DNA of 64,000 bases from TMP-7 sp038212445 (GCA_038212445.1 JBBQUM010000010.1:1-64000), one strand, 5' to 3'. Counted from the stretch's first letter, positions 14,286-23,933 are shown. The notes: generated from the letters alone by a model not told the origin. Numbers and translations: made by a program.

Positions 14286-15584
14286 CTAAGCCGAGAGTAA
14301 TTTCTCTAAAGCTGCGGCATCGTTGGGAACCACTTGTGGCGCGTTGCCGAAATTCGGAAGGATGCGTCCGCCGGACGATTCGAGCTGTCCGGTGTGATAG
14401 CGGTAGATGTAGTCGGGATCCTTCAGAACATTACCAGTGAGGACGGCGACGACGTCGGCGTCAGGCGCGATGATGCCGGCTGCGGTGAGCTTCTTAATAC
14501 CGGCGAGGGTGGCGGCAGAAGCCGGTTCGCAGCCGATGCCGGCGCGTCCGATGACGGCCTTGGCGTCGGCGATCTCCTGCTCTGACACCTGCTCGACGAC
14601 GCCGTTGGAAGTAACGATCTCGTGCTCGGCCTTTGGCCAGGAGATTGGGTCACCGATTTTGATGGCGGTGGCTAGAGTCTCGGGATGATCCACTGCTTTG
14701 AAGCCGGCATGGTTCTTCATGTAGGTATAGAACGGCGCTGAACCGTCGGCCTGGATAACGGCCAGGCGGGGCGAACGCGGGATGAAACCTGCGGCTGTCA
14801 GTTCCCGGAGAGCCTTACCGAACGCGGAGACATTGCCGAGATTGCCGCCCGGGAGAACGATCCAATCCGGGGGCGTCCAGTCGCGCTGGTCCATCATCTC
14901 GATGACGATGGTTTTTTGTCCTTCGATTCTGAACGGGTTAATCGAGTTCAGCAGATAGATGCCCAGTTTTTCTGAGAGCGTGCGGACCAGCGCGAGAATC
15001 TGATCGAAGTTCGCTTCAACCTGGAAAGTACGCGCGCCGTACTCGAGCGCCTGGGCTAACTTGCCGTAGGAGACGTTGCCGTGGGGGATGAAGATGATGG
15101 GCTGCAGGCCGCCGGCGCTCGCGTACGCCGCCATGGACGCCGAGGTGTTGCCGGTGGATACGCAGGCTACGCGTGACATTCCCAGGCTACGGGCTTGGGA
15201 CGCGCCGCAGGTCATCCCGTTGTCCTTGAACGACCCGGTGGGATTGAAGCCTTGATGCTTGAATGTCAGGCCATCAAGGCCGCCGTAACGAGCGGCAGCC
15301 GCCGAGGCGAGCAGTGGCGTGTTGCCTTCTCGCAGGGTAACCACGTGGCCAGGCTGGTCGAGGAACGAAATCATCTCACGGTAACGCCAGACGCCGCTTT
15401 GGTCGAGGGGTGAATTATTCATCCGCCGCTCCCGCCAGAGCTTCTTCAGTGAAGCAGGAGTCGCTGCGGTGGCTTCGTAGTTAACTTCGAGCAAACCGTC
15501 GCAAGTAGGACAGTTGTAAAGGACCGTGTTGACTGGATAGACCGCGCGACACTGCGGGTTGAAACAAACCAAAGAAGCGGGCAT
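14286..15584 (-). CDS. thrC: Threonine synthase
   Basis: A 432-aa pyridoxal-phosphate enzyme that converts O-phosphohomoserine to threonine. The N-terminal zinc-ribbon-like part has C7, C12, C25 and C28 (FNPQC, CPTC), as in the class with an extra N-terminal module. The PLP lysine is K120 in FNPTGSFKDNGM. The glycine-rich phosphate loop is PGGNLGN and the substrate stretch STGNTSASMAAYA. Length and motifs are normal. It stands alone, transcribed towards the pseudogene, so no thrA or thrB neighbour helps define an operon. Confidence 0.93.
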   Translation of the reverse strand: MPASLVCFNPQCRAVYPVNTVLYNCPTCDGLLEVNYEATAATPASLKKLWRERRMNNSPLDQSGVWRYREMISFLDQPGHVVTLREGNTPLLASAAAARYGGLDGLTFKHQGFNPTGSFKDNGMTCGASQARSLGMSRVACVSTGNTSASMAAYASAGGLQPIIFIPHGNVSYGKLAQALEYGARTFQVEANFDQILALVRTLSEKLGIYLLNSINPFRIEGQKTIVIEMMDQRDWTPPDWIVLPGGNLGNVSAFGKALRELTAAGFIPRSPRLAVIQADGSAPFYTYMKNHAGFKAVDHPETLATAIKIGDPISWPKAEHEIVTSNGVVEQVSEQEIADAKAVIGRAGIGCEPASAATLAGIKKLTAAGIIAPDADVVAVLTGNVLKDPDYIYRYHTGQLESSGGRILPNFGNAPQVVPNDAAALEKLLSA

Positions 15585-15883
15585 GAAGGCTAATTATATA
15601 GCGGCTTGGGGAGGGGTCTGAAAAACTAAGGGCTCGAAGATCCGGTCGGGTGGGTGAATTTTGGTGGAAATTTCAGAAGTTCAGGGTTGTGAAGCTTTAT
15701 AGCAGTAAATCGTTGCGAGGGTCGACCTGGGATCTTCGAACCGTGCCCTGTGTTCGGTGCTTCGTAATGCAACCAAGGTGCCAGTCGCTAACCTGTTGAT
15801 TTTCTGTACACGTCAGTGAGGCGAAGGTAATTAGTACCTCACCAGTACCCGGTCAAATTTGCATAATGGTAAATTTTCCCAGC
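15585..15883. other. 299-base non-coding gap
   Basis: No credible gene. It holds the thrC upstream region and the downstream end of the TolC-family gene. A 10-bp inverted repeat (TCGAAGATCC 15634-15643, GGATCTTCGA 15730-15739), with flanking GGGC/GCCC also able to pair, encloses 86 bases. No ribosomal or tRNA sequence is seen. Confidence 0.5.
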
Positions 15884-17845
15884 CTACTTCGCCGCTGCGA
15901 TCGGGGCTGCGGGGGTGACAGCTCTACCCTGAACGCCGGGGTCCACGGCGGGAATTGGGGACGGAGCCTTGGAGACTCGGCCGGTTTTCGCCTCTTCGAT
16001 CTGGATGTTATTAGCCTCAAGCGTCTGGCCGGTGGCCAGGTCCAGCTGAGTTCGAGCCCGGGCGTAGGCGGAGAGTGCCGCGACTCGGGACGATTCGGCT
16101 GTGGCGAGGTCGCGCTGAGCCTGAATTACGAGATAGACGGTGGAGGCGCCGAGCGCGTACTTCTTCTGCTCTGCGTCGAGGGTCTGCTCCTGCAGGGCGC
16201 GGTTCTTTTCGGCTGCAAGGTAGCGGACGCGCGCCTGCTGGAGGGCGATGACGGCGTTTTGAACGTCAACGCGAACGCTGTTGATCTGACGCTGGAGCAT
16301 CAGTTCGCTCTGGCGGAGGTTCAACTGCGCGGTGGCGTAATCGGCCTGGGCCGCGCGGTTGCGTAGGGGAATATTCAATGAGATGCCAGCGCTGTAGTCG
16401 GGGAAGTTACGGCCGAATAACTGGCTCAGCACGTTGCCATAGCCGCCGACAAAGTACGAGTTGGGCTGGACGGCGACGACGTTGCCGGTGATTGGGTCGA
16501 CTGTGGTGGAGGGGACGCCGACGCCGGCCTGTCCGTGATTTCTGAGGTCGACGAAAGCGTCGACGGTCGGCAGGAGGGCGTTCTTGGTTCCTTTGAGCGC
16601 GATGTTGGAGTTCTCGATCTGGAACCGGCTCTCGGCGAGTTCGGGGCGGCTGTCGAGGGCCTTGGCCGCAAGATCCTGTATTGGCTGGATGGGTTCCACA
16701 TCGGGCATACGAATCCGGTCAGTAGGAACCACGCGAACGTCGGACACTGTGGGACTGGCGACGCCATTGCGGCTGATCGCGTTCTTGAGGATCGTCTCCT
16801 GCTGAAGAACGTTGGTTTCAGAGGTTGTGAGGTCCTGTTCACGGGAGGCGACCTCGGCTTCGGCGCGGACGATCTCGATGGGCGCCAGGGTACCGATCTC
16901 AACTTGCTTCTTGTTGTCGTTGTATAGCTTTTGGGAGAGCGCCAGCGCCTGCCGCTTCACGGAAACATCCTCGTTGAACGCTACCAGATCCCAGTACAGC
17001 CCGATCACGTTGGCGACGGTATTCTGCACCTGCTGGACGAAGGTTAGATCGGCTACATGAATGTTGTTCTTGGCGATGCGGATGTTGCGGTTATTGACAG
17101 CCAGGCCAAAGCCCTGAAGCAGGTGTTGCGAAATGGTCAGGTCGGCTGCGCCGTTGGTGACGGGATTGAAGGTGTTACGGAGACTGTTGGTGTTCTGGAC
17201 GTTGTTATTCAGGGCAAAGCTGGCGACGGTACCGGTGAGAAAGCCCTGAGACACGCCGAAGTTGTAAATTTGTTGCCGCTGAACGAAGGAGTTGGTACCC
17301 GTGGTGAACGAAGAGGCCTGAGGGCTGCTGAAGTGGCCCCATTGCAGGGTTCCGCTGGCCACCGGGTCGAGGCTGATCAAGGGTGCGCTGTTCGAGGTTG
17401 TTGTCGCCGTGCTGCCATTGGTGCTGCCGGTGCCGCCTACGACGGCTGAGCCCGTGGCTCCGGTAGAGCCCGTGGTGACGGTTGTGGAAACGCCGCGAAT
17501 AATGGACCCCGATTTTGCTCGGAGCAAATCTGCGTCAGCCAGGCGGGCGCCATAGCGCTGGATCTCGATGTCGATGTTGTTCTCGAGCGCCGCGGAGATG
17601 GCATCGTTTAAAGAAAGATAGATCTTGCCGGCGCGCACCAACTGGTCGAGACGGCCGGAGTTGGACACGTTTACGGGCGCGAGAGTGAATCCCTCATAAC
17701 GTTTGAAATAGCCACCGAAACGGTCGGACCAAGTGCCGGACTTCTCCTGAGACGGAATCTGATCCTGGGCGAAGGTGCCCGGAGAAAGAGTCAGGAGAAC
17801 ACAGACGGCTGAAAGAGGGGCTTGAAGGCGTTTCATCTGAAGCAA
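15884..17845 (-). CDS. TolC family outer-membrane efflux protein
   Basis: A 653-aa outer-membrane factor. The signal peptide is MLQMKRLQAPLSAVCVLLT followed by LSPGTFAQ. Two repeats of long amphipathic helices (about 80-330 and 420-620) give the trimeric channel pattern; ISLNIPLRNRAAQADYATAQ and QRDLATAESSRVAALSAYAR are typical. An extra Gly/Ser/Thr-rich insertion lies near residues 115-150. The C-terminus (about 620-653) is Pro/Ala-rich. It forms the exit duct of a tripartite efflux or type I secretion system. No inner-membrane partner is adjacent, so its substrate is unknown. Confidence 0.88.
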   Translation of the reverse strand: MLQMKRLQAPLSAVCVLLTLSPGTFAQDQIPSQEKSGTWSDRFGGYFKRYEGFTLAPVNVSNSGRLDQLVRAGKIYLSLNDAISAALENNIDIEIQRYGARLADADLLRAKSGSIIRGVSTTVTTGSTGATGSAVVGGTGSTNGSTATTTSNSAPLISLDPVASGTLQWGHFSSPQASSFTTGTNSFVQRQQIYNFGVSQGFLTGTVASFALNNNVQNTNSLRNTFNPVTNGAADLTISQHLLQGFGLAVNNRNIRIAKNNIHVADLTFVQQVQNTVANVIGLYWDLVAFNEDVSVKRQALALSQKLYNDNKKQVEIGTLAPIEIVRAEAEVASREQDLTTSETNVLQQETILKNAISRNGVASPTVSDVRVVPTDRIRMPDVEPIQPIQDLAAKALDSRPELAESRFQIENSNIALKGTKNALLPTVDAFVDLRNHGQAGVGVPSTTVDPITGNVVAVQPNSYFVGGYGNVLSQLFGRNFPDYSAGISLNIPLRNRAAQADYATAQLNLRQSELMLQRQINSVRVDVQNAVIALQQARVRYLAAEKNRALQEQTLDAEQKKYALGASTVYLVIQAQRDLATAESSRVAALSAYARARTQLDLATGQTLEANNIQIEEAKTGRVSKAPSPIPAVDPGVQGRAVTPAAPIAAAK

Positions 17846-18168
17846 AAATCCTTACACGACATACTGTTATCGACGGTGGCGGAGGTTTGTACTCTCCAGC
17901 TTTATCCTACCAAGGCAACCTGGGCGCCACCAGCGGAGTTCGGCGAATTCAATTTGTTAGCCGGTGAGCGGCGGAGCAAGACTGTTCGATTTCGGGACAG
18001 TTGTGCCCAGCCTGAAGCTGCCAGACTGGAGCGGGTCGAAAAAGAACAGACGGTTCGATTCGGAACAAGAAAATGACACGACGGCAGAATTACGTCATTG
18101 GTTACCCTCGCAAGTACATGATTCCGGGTACCGGCTGCCGCTGGTGCCCAAAATGCCATGTTCGCAGC
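17846..18168. other. Intergenic region upstream of the flagellar operon
   Basis: About 320 bases between divergent genes if flgB starts at 18169. It holds a direct imperfect repeat (GACTGTTCGATTTCGGGAC at 17980 and GACGGTTCGATTCGGAAC at 18049), about 69 bases apart. It must contain the promoters for both directions, but no convincing sigma-54 or sigma-28 site can be read. Confidence 0.4.
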
Positions 18169-18501
18169 GTGTTCGATCCCCTGAGCTCCCGTTTGGAACA
18201 TTACATGGACCTGCTGAGCGCCCGGCAGAAACTGGTAGCCGGCAACATTGCTAACGCGGACACTCCAGGTTATCGCACCAAGGATATCGACTTTCAATTT
18301 GAATTCCAGAGTCAACTCGCCGGGCTTCCGCCAGACGTGCGGGGCGTCGAGGGACTGCGGGTAAAGAACGACGGTAACGACGTGAGCATGGATCGCGAAA
18401 CGCGTCTGCTGGCCGAGAATGCCATCCGGTTCAACATGGCGTCGGCGGTCATGAAGGGGCAGTTAAAAATGTTGCGCAGTGCCATTGAGGAGGGCAAGTG
18501 A
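18169..18501 (+). CDS. flgB: Flagellar basal-body rod protein FlgB
   Basis: A 110-aa proximal rod protein. The signature NIANADTPGYRTKDIDF, common to rod and hook proteins, is at about residues 27-43, and the C-terminal half carries the expected helix (ENAIRFNMASAVMKGQLKML). The start is set at GTG 18169 because FlgB homologues begin at about this point (FDPLSSRLEHYM). An ATG at 18073 is open but would add a 32-residue non-homologous leader. No good SD is seen for the GTG. The gene is first in an eight-gene operon and overlaps flgC by four bases. Confidence 0.85.
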   Translation: MFDPLSSRLEHYMDLLSARQKLVAGNIANADTPGYRTKDIDFQFEFQSQLAGLPPDVRGVEGLRVKNDGNDVSMDRETRLLAENAIRFNMASAVMKGQLKMLRSAIEEGK

Positions 18502-18926
18502 GTCTGTTTTCATCTTTGTCCGTAAGTGCGTCCGGTATGCAGGCGCAGAGGACTCGTGCGGAATTACTGGTGGAGAACATGGCGAATTCGGAAACCACCA
18601 GAACTCCCGAAGGCGGTCCATACCGGCGAAAGGACGCGGTTTTCACAACCGAGGAGCAGTCGTCGCCGTTTTCGTCGGTATTTCAGGGCGAAATGGGGAC
18701 GGGCGTTACGGTGGCGGACGTGGTTCAAGACACTCGCGAACCGGATCGGCGGTACATGCCGGGGCATCCCGATGCAGGCAAGGACGGGTATGTGGCATTT
18801 CCCCGGATCAATCCGGCGGACGACATGGTGGATCTGATGAGCGCAACGCGTGGATATCAAGGCAACGTCGCGGCGATGTCGGCCGTGAAGGACATGATTC
18901 TGCGTTCCATCGATCTGATGAGGTGA
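18498..18926 (+). CDS. flgC: Flagellar basal-body rod protein FlgC
   Basis: A 142-aa rod protein. The N-terminus SLSVSASGMQAQRTRAELLV with NMANSETTRT is the family's coiled-coil start, and the C-terminus MVDLMSATRGYQGNVAAMSA is the matching end that packs with it. The start codon is GTG within GTGA, overlapping the stop of flgB. Length is normal. It builds the rod that passes through the periplasm with FlgB and FliE. Confidence 0.93.
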   Translation: MSLFSSLSVSASGMQAQRTRAELLVENMANSETTRTPEGGPYRRKDAVFTTEEQSSPFSSVFQGEMGTGVTVADVVQDTREPDRRYMPGHPDAGKDGYVAFPRINPADDMVDLMSATRGYQGNVAAMSAVKDMILRSIDLMR

Positions 18927-18930
18927 CGAC

Positions 18931-19230
18931 ATGCCGCTTTCGATCTCGCCTATACAGTCCACGTTTGCTCCGATTGTCGCGCCGAGCGCCAAGCCGGCCG
19001 GAGGCACGACAGACGCCTTCCGCACGCTTTTTGAACAGGGTGTAGCCGGCGTCGAGTCACAGCGGACGGCCGCGCAGCAGAGTGTCGACCGGTTTCTTTC
19101 CGGTGAAGGAGAGGAACTCCACCAGGTGGCGCTTGCGACGCAGAAGGCTGAACTTTCCTTCGAGATGTTTATTCAGGTGAAGAATAAGGTCGTCCAGGCG
19201 TATCAGGAAGTCATGCGGATGCAGATCTGA
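18931..19230 (+). CDS. fliE: Flagellar hook-basal body protein FliE
   Basis: A 99-aa protein that joins the MS ring to the rod. The conserved C-terminus LATQKAELSFEMFIQVKNKV followed by YQEVMRMQI is diagnostic. The N-terminus is low-complexity, as usual. It begins 4 bases after flgC and its stop overlaps the fliF start by one base (TGATG), so all are co-translated. Confidence 0.93.
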   Translation: MPLSISPIQSTFAPIVAPSAKPAGGTTDAFRTLFEQGVAGVESQRTAAQQSVDRFLSGEGEELHQVALATQKAELSFEMFIQVKNKVVQAYQEVMRMQI

Positions 19231-20933
19231 TGGGCGAATTTCAAGACTTGCTAGCGCGGTTGAGCCTGAAGCAGAAAATCTCGATAGTGATGACGGCGAT
19301 GGCGATTGTCGCGGGGCTTTATTCCTTTTCGAAGTGGAACAAAGAGCGGGATTTTCGGCCTCTATTCACAAATTTGGCCGCTGAGGACGCTGGTCAAGTG
19401 GTGACTCGCATCCGGGAGAGCGGCACGGACTTCCGGCTAACCGACAATGGCACTTCCATCCTGGTTCCTTCAGACAAGGTTGCCGAACTGCGGATTCAAC
19501 TGGCCTCGGCGGGGCTGCCGAAGTCAGGACGCATGGGCTTCGAAATATTCGACAAGACGAATTTCGGAGCGACGGAGTTCACAGAACAGATCAACTACCA
19601 CCGGGCGCTCGAGGGCGAACTGGAACGCTCTGTAATGTCGCTGGCTGAAGTGGAGCAGGCGCGGGTTCACATTAGCTTCCCCAAAGACTCGCTCTATACC
19701 GAATCGAAACAACCAGCCAAAGCCAGCGTGATGGTGAAGTTACGGCCAGGCGCGAAACTATCCGCGCAGAACGTTCTGGCGGTCTGCCATTTGACGGCAA
19801 GCGCGGTGGAGGGCCTGCAACCGGAAGGGGTTTCCGTCATGGACATGCAGGGGAATCTTCTCAACCGTGCGAGGAAAGCTGGAAATGACGGTTCAGACGC
19901 CTCCGAAATGGCGATGGAATACCGGCAGAAGCTCGAGCGCGACCTATTGATGAAGATCAACGGGACGCTTGAGCCGCTGCTTGGTTCGGAGAAATTCCGC
20001 GCTGCTGTTTCGATTGACTGCGACCCGAACAGCGGCGAGCAGAGTGAGGAGACCTTCGATCCCACGAAGTCGGTGATGGTCACTTCGCAGCGGACTGAGG
20101 ATGGCTCGAACATGGCGCTTGCTGCCGGCGTTCCCGGCACGTCGTCGAACCTGCCACGTCCGACGTCACGCCCGACTACAGGAGCAGGCGGGAATAGCCG
20201 GCGGACGGAGAACGTGGCCTTTCAATCCAGCCGGATGGTAAAGCACACCAAACTGGTTCAAGGGACGATCAAGCGTGTGTCGGTGTCGATTCTACTGGAC
20301 CACGACGTTCGGATGGACAAGGGGAAGCGAATTCTGGACGCACCTACGCCGGAAAAGTTGAAGGTAGTAAAGGACCTGGTATCCGGAGTGGCGGGATTTG
20401 TCAACGAGCGGGGCGATCAGATAATTGTTGAGAGTTTTCCCTTCGAATCCACACTTCGTTTTGAGCCTCCCGCCGCGATGGCTCCACTAGCACCGGCCGG
20501 TGGACCGGCATGGGGGCCGCCCTGGCTCCAACAACTGATGCAACAGAAGAATTTTGCGCTGTTGGCCGCCGCTGCCGGCGCCACGCTCGTGTTGCTGCTG
20601 GCGGGGATTGTCTTTCTGCTGACGCGCGGAGGAAAGAAGAAGAAGGCATCGGCGATTGCGATGGCGGCCGCCGTGGCGGGCGCGGAGGAGCAGAGGTCAA
20701 TTGGCGAGGCGCAGCCGACGGATTTGCAGCACGAGCTCGAGTCGAAAATAGCCGAGCAAACGATGATCAAGGAGCAGCAAACCCGTGATGTGCTGGCCTC
20801 ACTGAAGCTGCCGCCGGTAACGACGAAGAAGACCGAGGTGCTGGTGAAGCATATCAGCGCAGAAGCTAAGAAAGATCCGCCTGCAATGGCGCAGGTGATT
20901 CGTACCTGGTTGAACAGCGACTCTTCAAACTAA
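19230..20933 (+). CDS. fliF: Flagellar MS-ring protein FliF
   Basis: A 567-aa protein, normal for FliF. An N-terminal membrane helix lies at about 17-36 (ISIVMTAMAIVAGLYSFSKW) and a second near 441-464 (FALLAAAAGATLVLLLAGIV). Between them are the ring-building motifs: FRPLFTNLAAEDAGQVVTRI, NYHRALEGELERSV, EQARVHISFPKDSL, and the YscJ/FliF fold. It forms the inner-membrane ring on which the flagellum is assembled. The C-terminal cytoplasmic tail (about 510-567) should bind FliG, the next gene. Confidence 0.95.
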   Translation: MGEFQDLLARLSLKQKISIVMTAMAIVAGLYSFSKWNKERDFRPLFTNLAAEDAGQVVTRIRESGTDFRLTDNGTSILVPSDKVAELRIQLASAGLPKSGRMGFEIFDKTNFGATEFTEQINYHRALEGELERSVMSLAEVEQARVHISFPKDSLYTESKQPAKASVMVKLRPGAKLSAQNVLAVCHLTASAVEGLQPEGVSVMDMQGNLLNRARKAGNDGSDASEMAMEYRQKLERDLLMKINGTLEPLLGSEKFRAAVSIDCDPNSGEQSEETFDPTKSVMVTSQRTEDGSNMALAAGVPGTSSNLPRPTSRPTTGAGGNSRRTENVAFQSSRMVKHTKLVQGTIKRVSVSILLDHDVRMDKGKRILDAPTPEKLKVVKDLVSGVAGFVNERGDQIIVESFPFESTLRFEPPAAMAPLAPAGGPAWGPPWLQQLMQQKNFALLAAAAGATLVLLLAGIVFLLTRGGKKKKASAIAMAAAVAGAEEQRSIGEAQPTDLQHELESKIAEQTMIKEQQTRDVLASLKLPPVTTKKTEVLVKHISAEAKKDPPAMAQVIRTWLNSDSSN

Positions 20934-20934
20934 G

Positions 20935-21951
20935 ATGACTGATCCGGATCACGTCAGCGGACTTCGCAAAGCGGCGGTGAGCATTATCATGCTTGGCGAG
21001 GACATCAGCGCCGAGGTTCTGAAGAATCTCGACGAGGATGAGGTCCAACTGATTGGGCGGGAGATTGCCCGAATCCGCTCGATCAGCTCAGAGCAGGCCG
21101 AGGCTATCCTCGAAGAGTTGTACCAGATGGCGGTGGCGCACGACTATGTCGTGAAGGGCGGGATCGAATATGCGCGCAAAGTTCTGATCAACGCTTTTGG
21201 TCCAGAGCATGCGAAGAAAATGCTTGACCGGCTGATGAAGACGCTGGGTAGCGAGGCGGCGAATTTCGATGTCTTGCAGAAGGCCGATCCGCAGCAGCTG
21301 GCGAAGTTCATACACTCTGAGCATCCACAGACGATTGCCCTGATCCTTTCGCACTTAAACTCTTCGCAGGCGGCGGGCCTGCTGTTCTCTCTCCCGGCGG
21401 AGATGCGTGGAGACGTCGCGTTGCGAATGGCGAATCTGGACCAGATCTCACCTGAAATCATTTCAAAGATTGCCAGCGTTATCGGAGGAAAGCTAAAAGC
21501 TCTTGGTGAAGTGAGCCGCGAGGCGTACGGAGGCATTCGCGCAGTCTCGGAAATGTTCAACCGGCTGGACTCCAACACCAGTAAGGACATTCTTGAAAGC
21601 ATGGAGACAGCCGAGCCGAATCTAGTGGAGACCATCCGTCACCTGATGTTTGTCTTCGAGGATCTGCTGATGCTGGATGCAAATGCAGTGAAAGAGCTGC
21701 TGGGAAAGGTGGATCGCAAGGTGCTGACGATTGCGCTGAAGGGAACCAGCAGTCAACTGAAGAACAACATCCTGGCGGCGATGTCCCAGCGCGGTGCAGA
21801 GATGTTGAAGGAAGATCTGGATGCACTGGGTCCAATCAAGATCAAGGAAGTGGAAGCCGCACAGCAGCAGATCATCGCAGTGGTACGGCAGTTAGAGGCT
21901 GAAGGAACGATCAGCATGAAGGGCACCGCCGGAGAGCAGTATGTCGATTAG
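20935..21951 (+). CDS. fliG: Flagellar motor switch protein FliG
   Basis: A 338-aa rotor protein. The N-terminal domain begins GLRKAAVSIIMLGEDISAEV, the middle holds IHSEHPQTIALILSHL with the EHPQ motif, and the C-terminal domain has the charged torque helix DLLMLDANAVKELLGKVDRK. Together these identify FliG, which joins FliF to the C-ring and transmits stator force. Start ATG is one base after the fliF stop; the end overlaps fliH by 11 bases. Confidence 0.95.
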   Translation: MTDPDHVSGLRKAAVSIIMLGEDISAEVLKNLDEDEVQLIGREIARIRSISSEQAEAILEELYQMAVAHDYVVKGGIEYARKVLINAFGPEHAKKMLDRLMKTLGSEAANFDVLQKADPQQLAKFIHSEHPQTIALILSHLNSSQAAGLLFSLPAEMRGDVALRMANLDQISPEIISKIASVIGGKLKALGEVSREAYGGIRAVSEMFNRLDSNTSKDILESMETAEPNLVETIRHLMFVFEDLLMLDANAVKELLGKVDRKVLTIALKGTSSQLKNNILAAMSQRGAEMLKEDLDALGPIKIKEVEAAQQQIIAVVRQLEAEGTISMKGTAGEQYVD

Positions 21952-22636
21952 AGTTCTAGGCGCCGGGCATACCGAGGTGGTGGAAACGATGCAGTGGCTG
22001 CATCCTGGCGAGGTGTTAGCTGCTGAGGAATTTGCTACTGCGTCGCAGCCGACAAACAGTCATGGGGATGCCTCGGAGATCCTGATTGGTCAACAACGCC
22101 GGATTCAAGAACTGGAACACCAAGTCGAAGTGCGATGCCGGGAGTCTTTTCAGAATGGCCACGCCGCCGGGACCACTGCGGCGCTGGAGCAGGCCGAGAA
22201 GCAGTTGGAGCCGGTAATGGCGCGACTGGTGGAGGCGGTGAGCCACCTGACGGGCCTCCGGAGAAAAGTCAGGGCTGAGGCGGAGGAAGACGCGATGCGG
22301 CTTGCGCTTGCGGTGGCCAAGAGAATTCTCCATCGGGAGATCAGCACCGATCCTGACGCGTTGCTGGGTTTGATGAAGGCAGCGCTTCAGAGGATCGACG
22401 CACGCGAATTGCACCGGCTACGGATGCACCCATTAGACATCGCACAGATCGAAAAGCAACTCGACAAGCTGGGTATGCCGGCGCGGCTCGAGGTGGTGGC
22501 GGATCCAACGCTCGAACGGGGAGCTGTGCTGTTTGACACCACCCGCGGGCAACTGGATGCGTCGGTGAGCACTCAGCTTGTGGAGATAGAGCGTGGATTT
22601 TTGGATGTAGTGCGGAGAGGGCGCGATGCCTTTTAG
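21941..22636 (+). CDS. fliH: Flagellar export regulator FliH-like
   Basis: A 231-aa protein in the standard place between fliG and fliI. The middle is a long helical part (RIQELEHQVEVRCRESF, AALEQAEKQLEPVMARLV), and the C-terminus has AVAKRILHREISTDPDALLG, typical of the FliH/YscL/ATP-synthase delta family. FliH binds and restrains the FliI ATPase. Sequence identity in this family is low, so the call relies on the pattern and gene order. Confidence 0.86.
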   Translation: MSIRVLGAGHTEVVETMQWLHPGEVLAAEEFATASQPTNSHGDASEILIGQQRRIQELEHQVEVRCRESFQNGHAAGTTAALEQAEKQLEPVMARLVEAVSHLTGLRRKVRAEAEEDAMRLALAVAKRILHREISTDPDALLGLMKAALQRIDARELHRLRMHPLDIAQIEKQLDKLGMPARLEVVADPTLERGAVLFDTTRGQLDASVSTQLVEIERGFLDVVRRGRDAF

Positions 22637-23933
22637 CGGGCTGATGACGGCGCTCGACAAGATCGACCCGCTGCAATGGACGGGCCGGGTGACGCGTTTA
22701 ACGGGGCTGCTGATTGAGTCAGAGGGACCGGCGGCGGCGATTGGCGACTTCTGCGAGGTGATCTCCGAAAGCGGACGGCGAATTCGCACGCAGGTGATCG
22801 GATTTGGGGAAGGGCACGTGCTGTCGATGCCACTTGAGGAGACTGACGGTCTGCAACTCGGCGATCGGGTGGTGGCGAAACGCGCGGATGCCCGGGTAGA
22901 AGTTGGGCGGCAGTTGCTGGGGCGGGTGCTGGATGGCTTCGGCAAGCCGATTGACGGTAAGCCGCCGATCGTTCCCGATGATACCTATGACCTATTTGCG
23001 GTCCCTCCGGGTCCGCTCGAACGCGAGCATATTGAAGAGCGCCTGATCACCGGAATCCGGGCGATCGACAGTCTGCTGCCGATCGGCAAAGGTCAGAGGA
23101 TGGGCATCTTTGGCGGCAGCGGAGTAGGAAAGAGCACTTTGCTGGGGGCGATGTCGAGGCACAATTCGGCACAGGTAAGCGTGATTGCGCTGATTGGCGA
23201 GCGCAACCGTGAGGTCCGCGATTTTCTTGAAAACGAGCTTACGGCTGAGGGGCTCGCGCGGAGCGTTGTGATTGTCGCGACCTCGGATCGTCCGGCGCCG
23301 CTAAGAATCCGCGCGGGTTTTGTCGCGCTGGCTGTGGCGGAATACTTCCGTGACCAGGGCGACGATGTGCTGTTGGTGATGGACTCGGTCACTCGTCTCG
23401 CCATGGCGCAGCGCGAGATTGGCCTAGCAGGTGGCGAACCGCCGGGGCAAAAGGGATACACGCCGTCTGTGTTCAACCTTCTGCCGAGGGTTTTCGAGCG
23501 CGCCGGCCGCTTCAAGAAGGGGTCCATCACCGGGTTCTTCACGGTCCTGGTGGAGGGCGATGATTTTAACGAACCGATCTGCGATGCCGCCAGGTCGATT
23601 CTGGACGGTCACATCATCTTGTCGCGAGAACTGGGAGCGGCCGGGCACTATCCGGCTATCGACGTGCTGCAGTCGGTCAGCCGGTTGTCGTCGCGGATTT
23701 CGACCGCGGAACAGAAAGTGGCGGCGCAAAAGCTGCGTGCGGCCATGGCGGATTACCAGCGGTCGGAGGATCTGATTAATCTCGGCGCGTATGCCGGTGG
23801 CTCAAACGTCAATCTTGACGCCGCGATTCAACTCCGTCCACGTCTGCTTGAGTTTCTGCGTCAGGATGCGCACGCCTACTCCACACTGGAGGAGACGCTT
23901 GGCGGGATGTTGGCGCTGGCCGGCAGCGTATGA
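22626..23933 (+). CDS. fliI: Flagellum-specific ATPase FliI
   Basis: A 435-aa ATPase of the type III export apparatus, homologous to F1-ATPase beta. The Walker A motif GGSGVGKST is at 163-171 and Walker B is VLLVMDSVTR around 248-257. GERNREVRDF and the ring-forming SIDDxxxGA-like C-terminal part are present. It is preceded by the N-terminal beta-barrel (about 15-90). It energises unfolding and delivery of export substrates together with FliH and FliJ. Overlaps fliH by 11 bases and fliJ by four (ATGA). Confidence 0.95.
   Translation: MPFSGLMTALDKIDPLQWTGRVTRLTGLLIESEGPAAAIGDFCEVISESGRRIRTQVIGFGEGHVLSMPLEETDGLQLGDRVVAKRADARVEVGRQLLGRVLDGFGKPIDGKPPIVPDDTYDLFAVPPGPLEREHIEERLITGIRAIDSLLPIGKGQRMGIFGGSGVGKSTLLGAMSRHNSAQVSVIALIGERNREVRDFLENELTAEGLARSVVIVATSDRPAPLRIRAGFVALAVAEYFRDQGDDVLLVMDSVTRLAMAQREIGLAGGEPPGQKGYTPSVFNLLPRVFERAGRFKKGSITGFFTVLVEGDDFNEPICDAARSILDGHIILSRELGAAGHYPAIDVLQSVSRLSSRISTAEQKVAAQKLRAAMADYQRSEDLINLGAYAGGSNVNLDAAIQLRPRLLEFLRQDAHAYSTLEETLGGMLALAGSV

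Noticed and set aside
18073..18168. ATG start giving FlgB a 32-residue leader
   Set aside because: The leader (Cys/Trp-rich) does not resemble any FlgB start; homology begins at the GTG.
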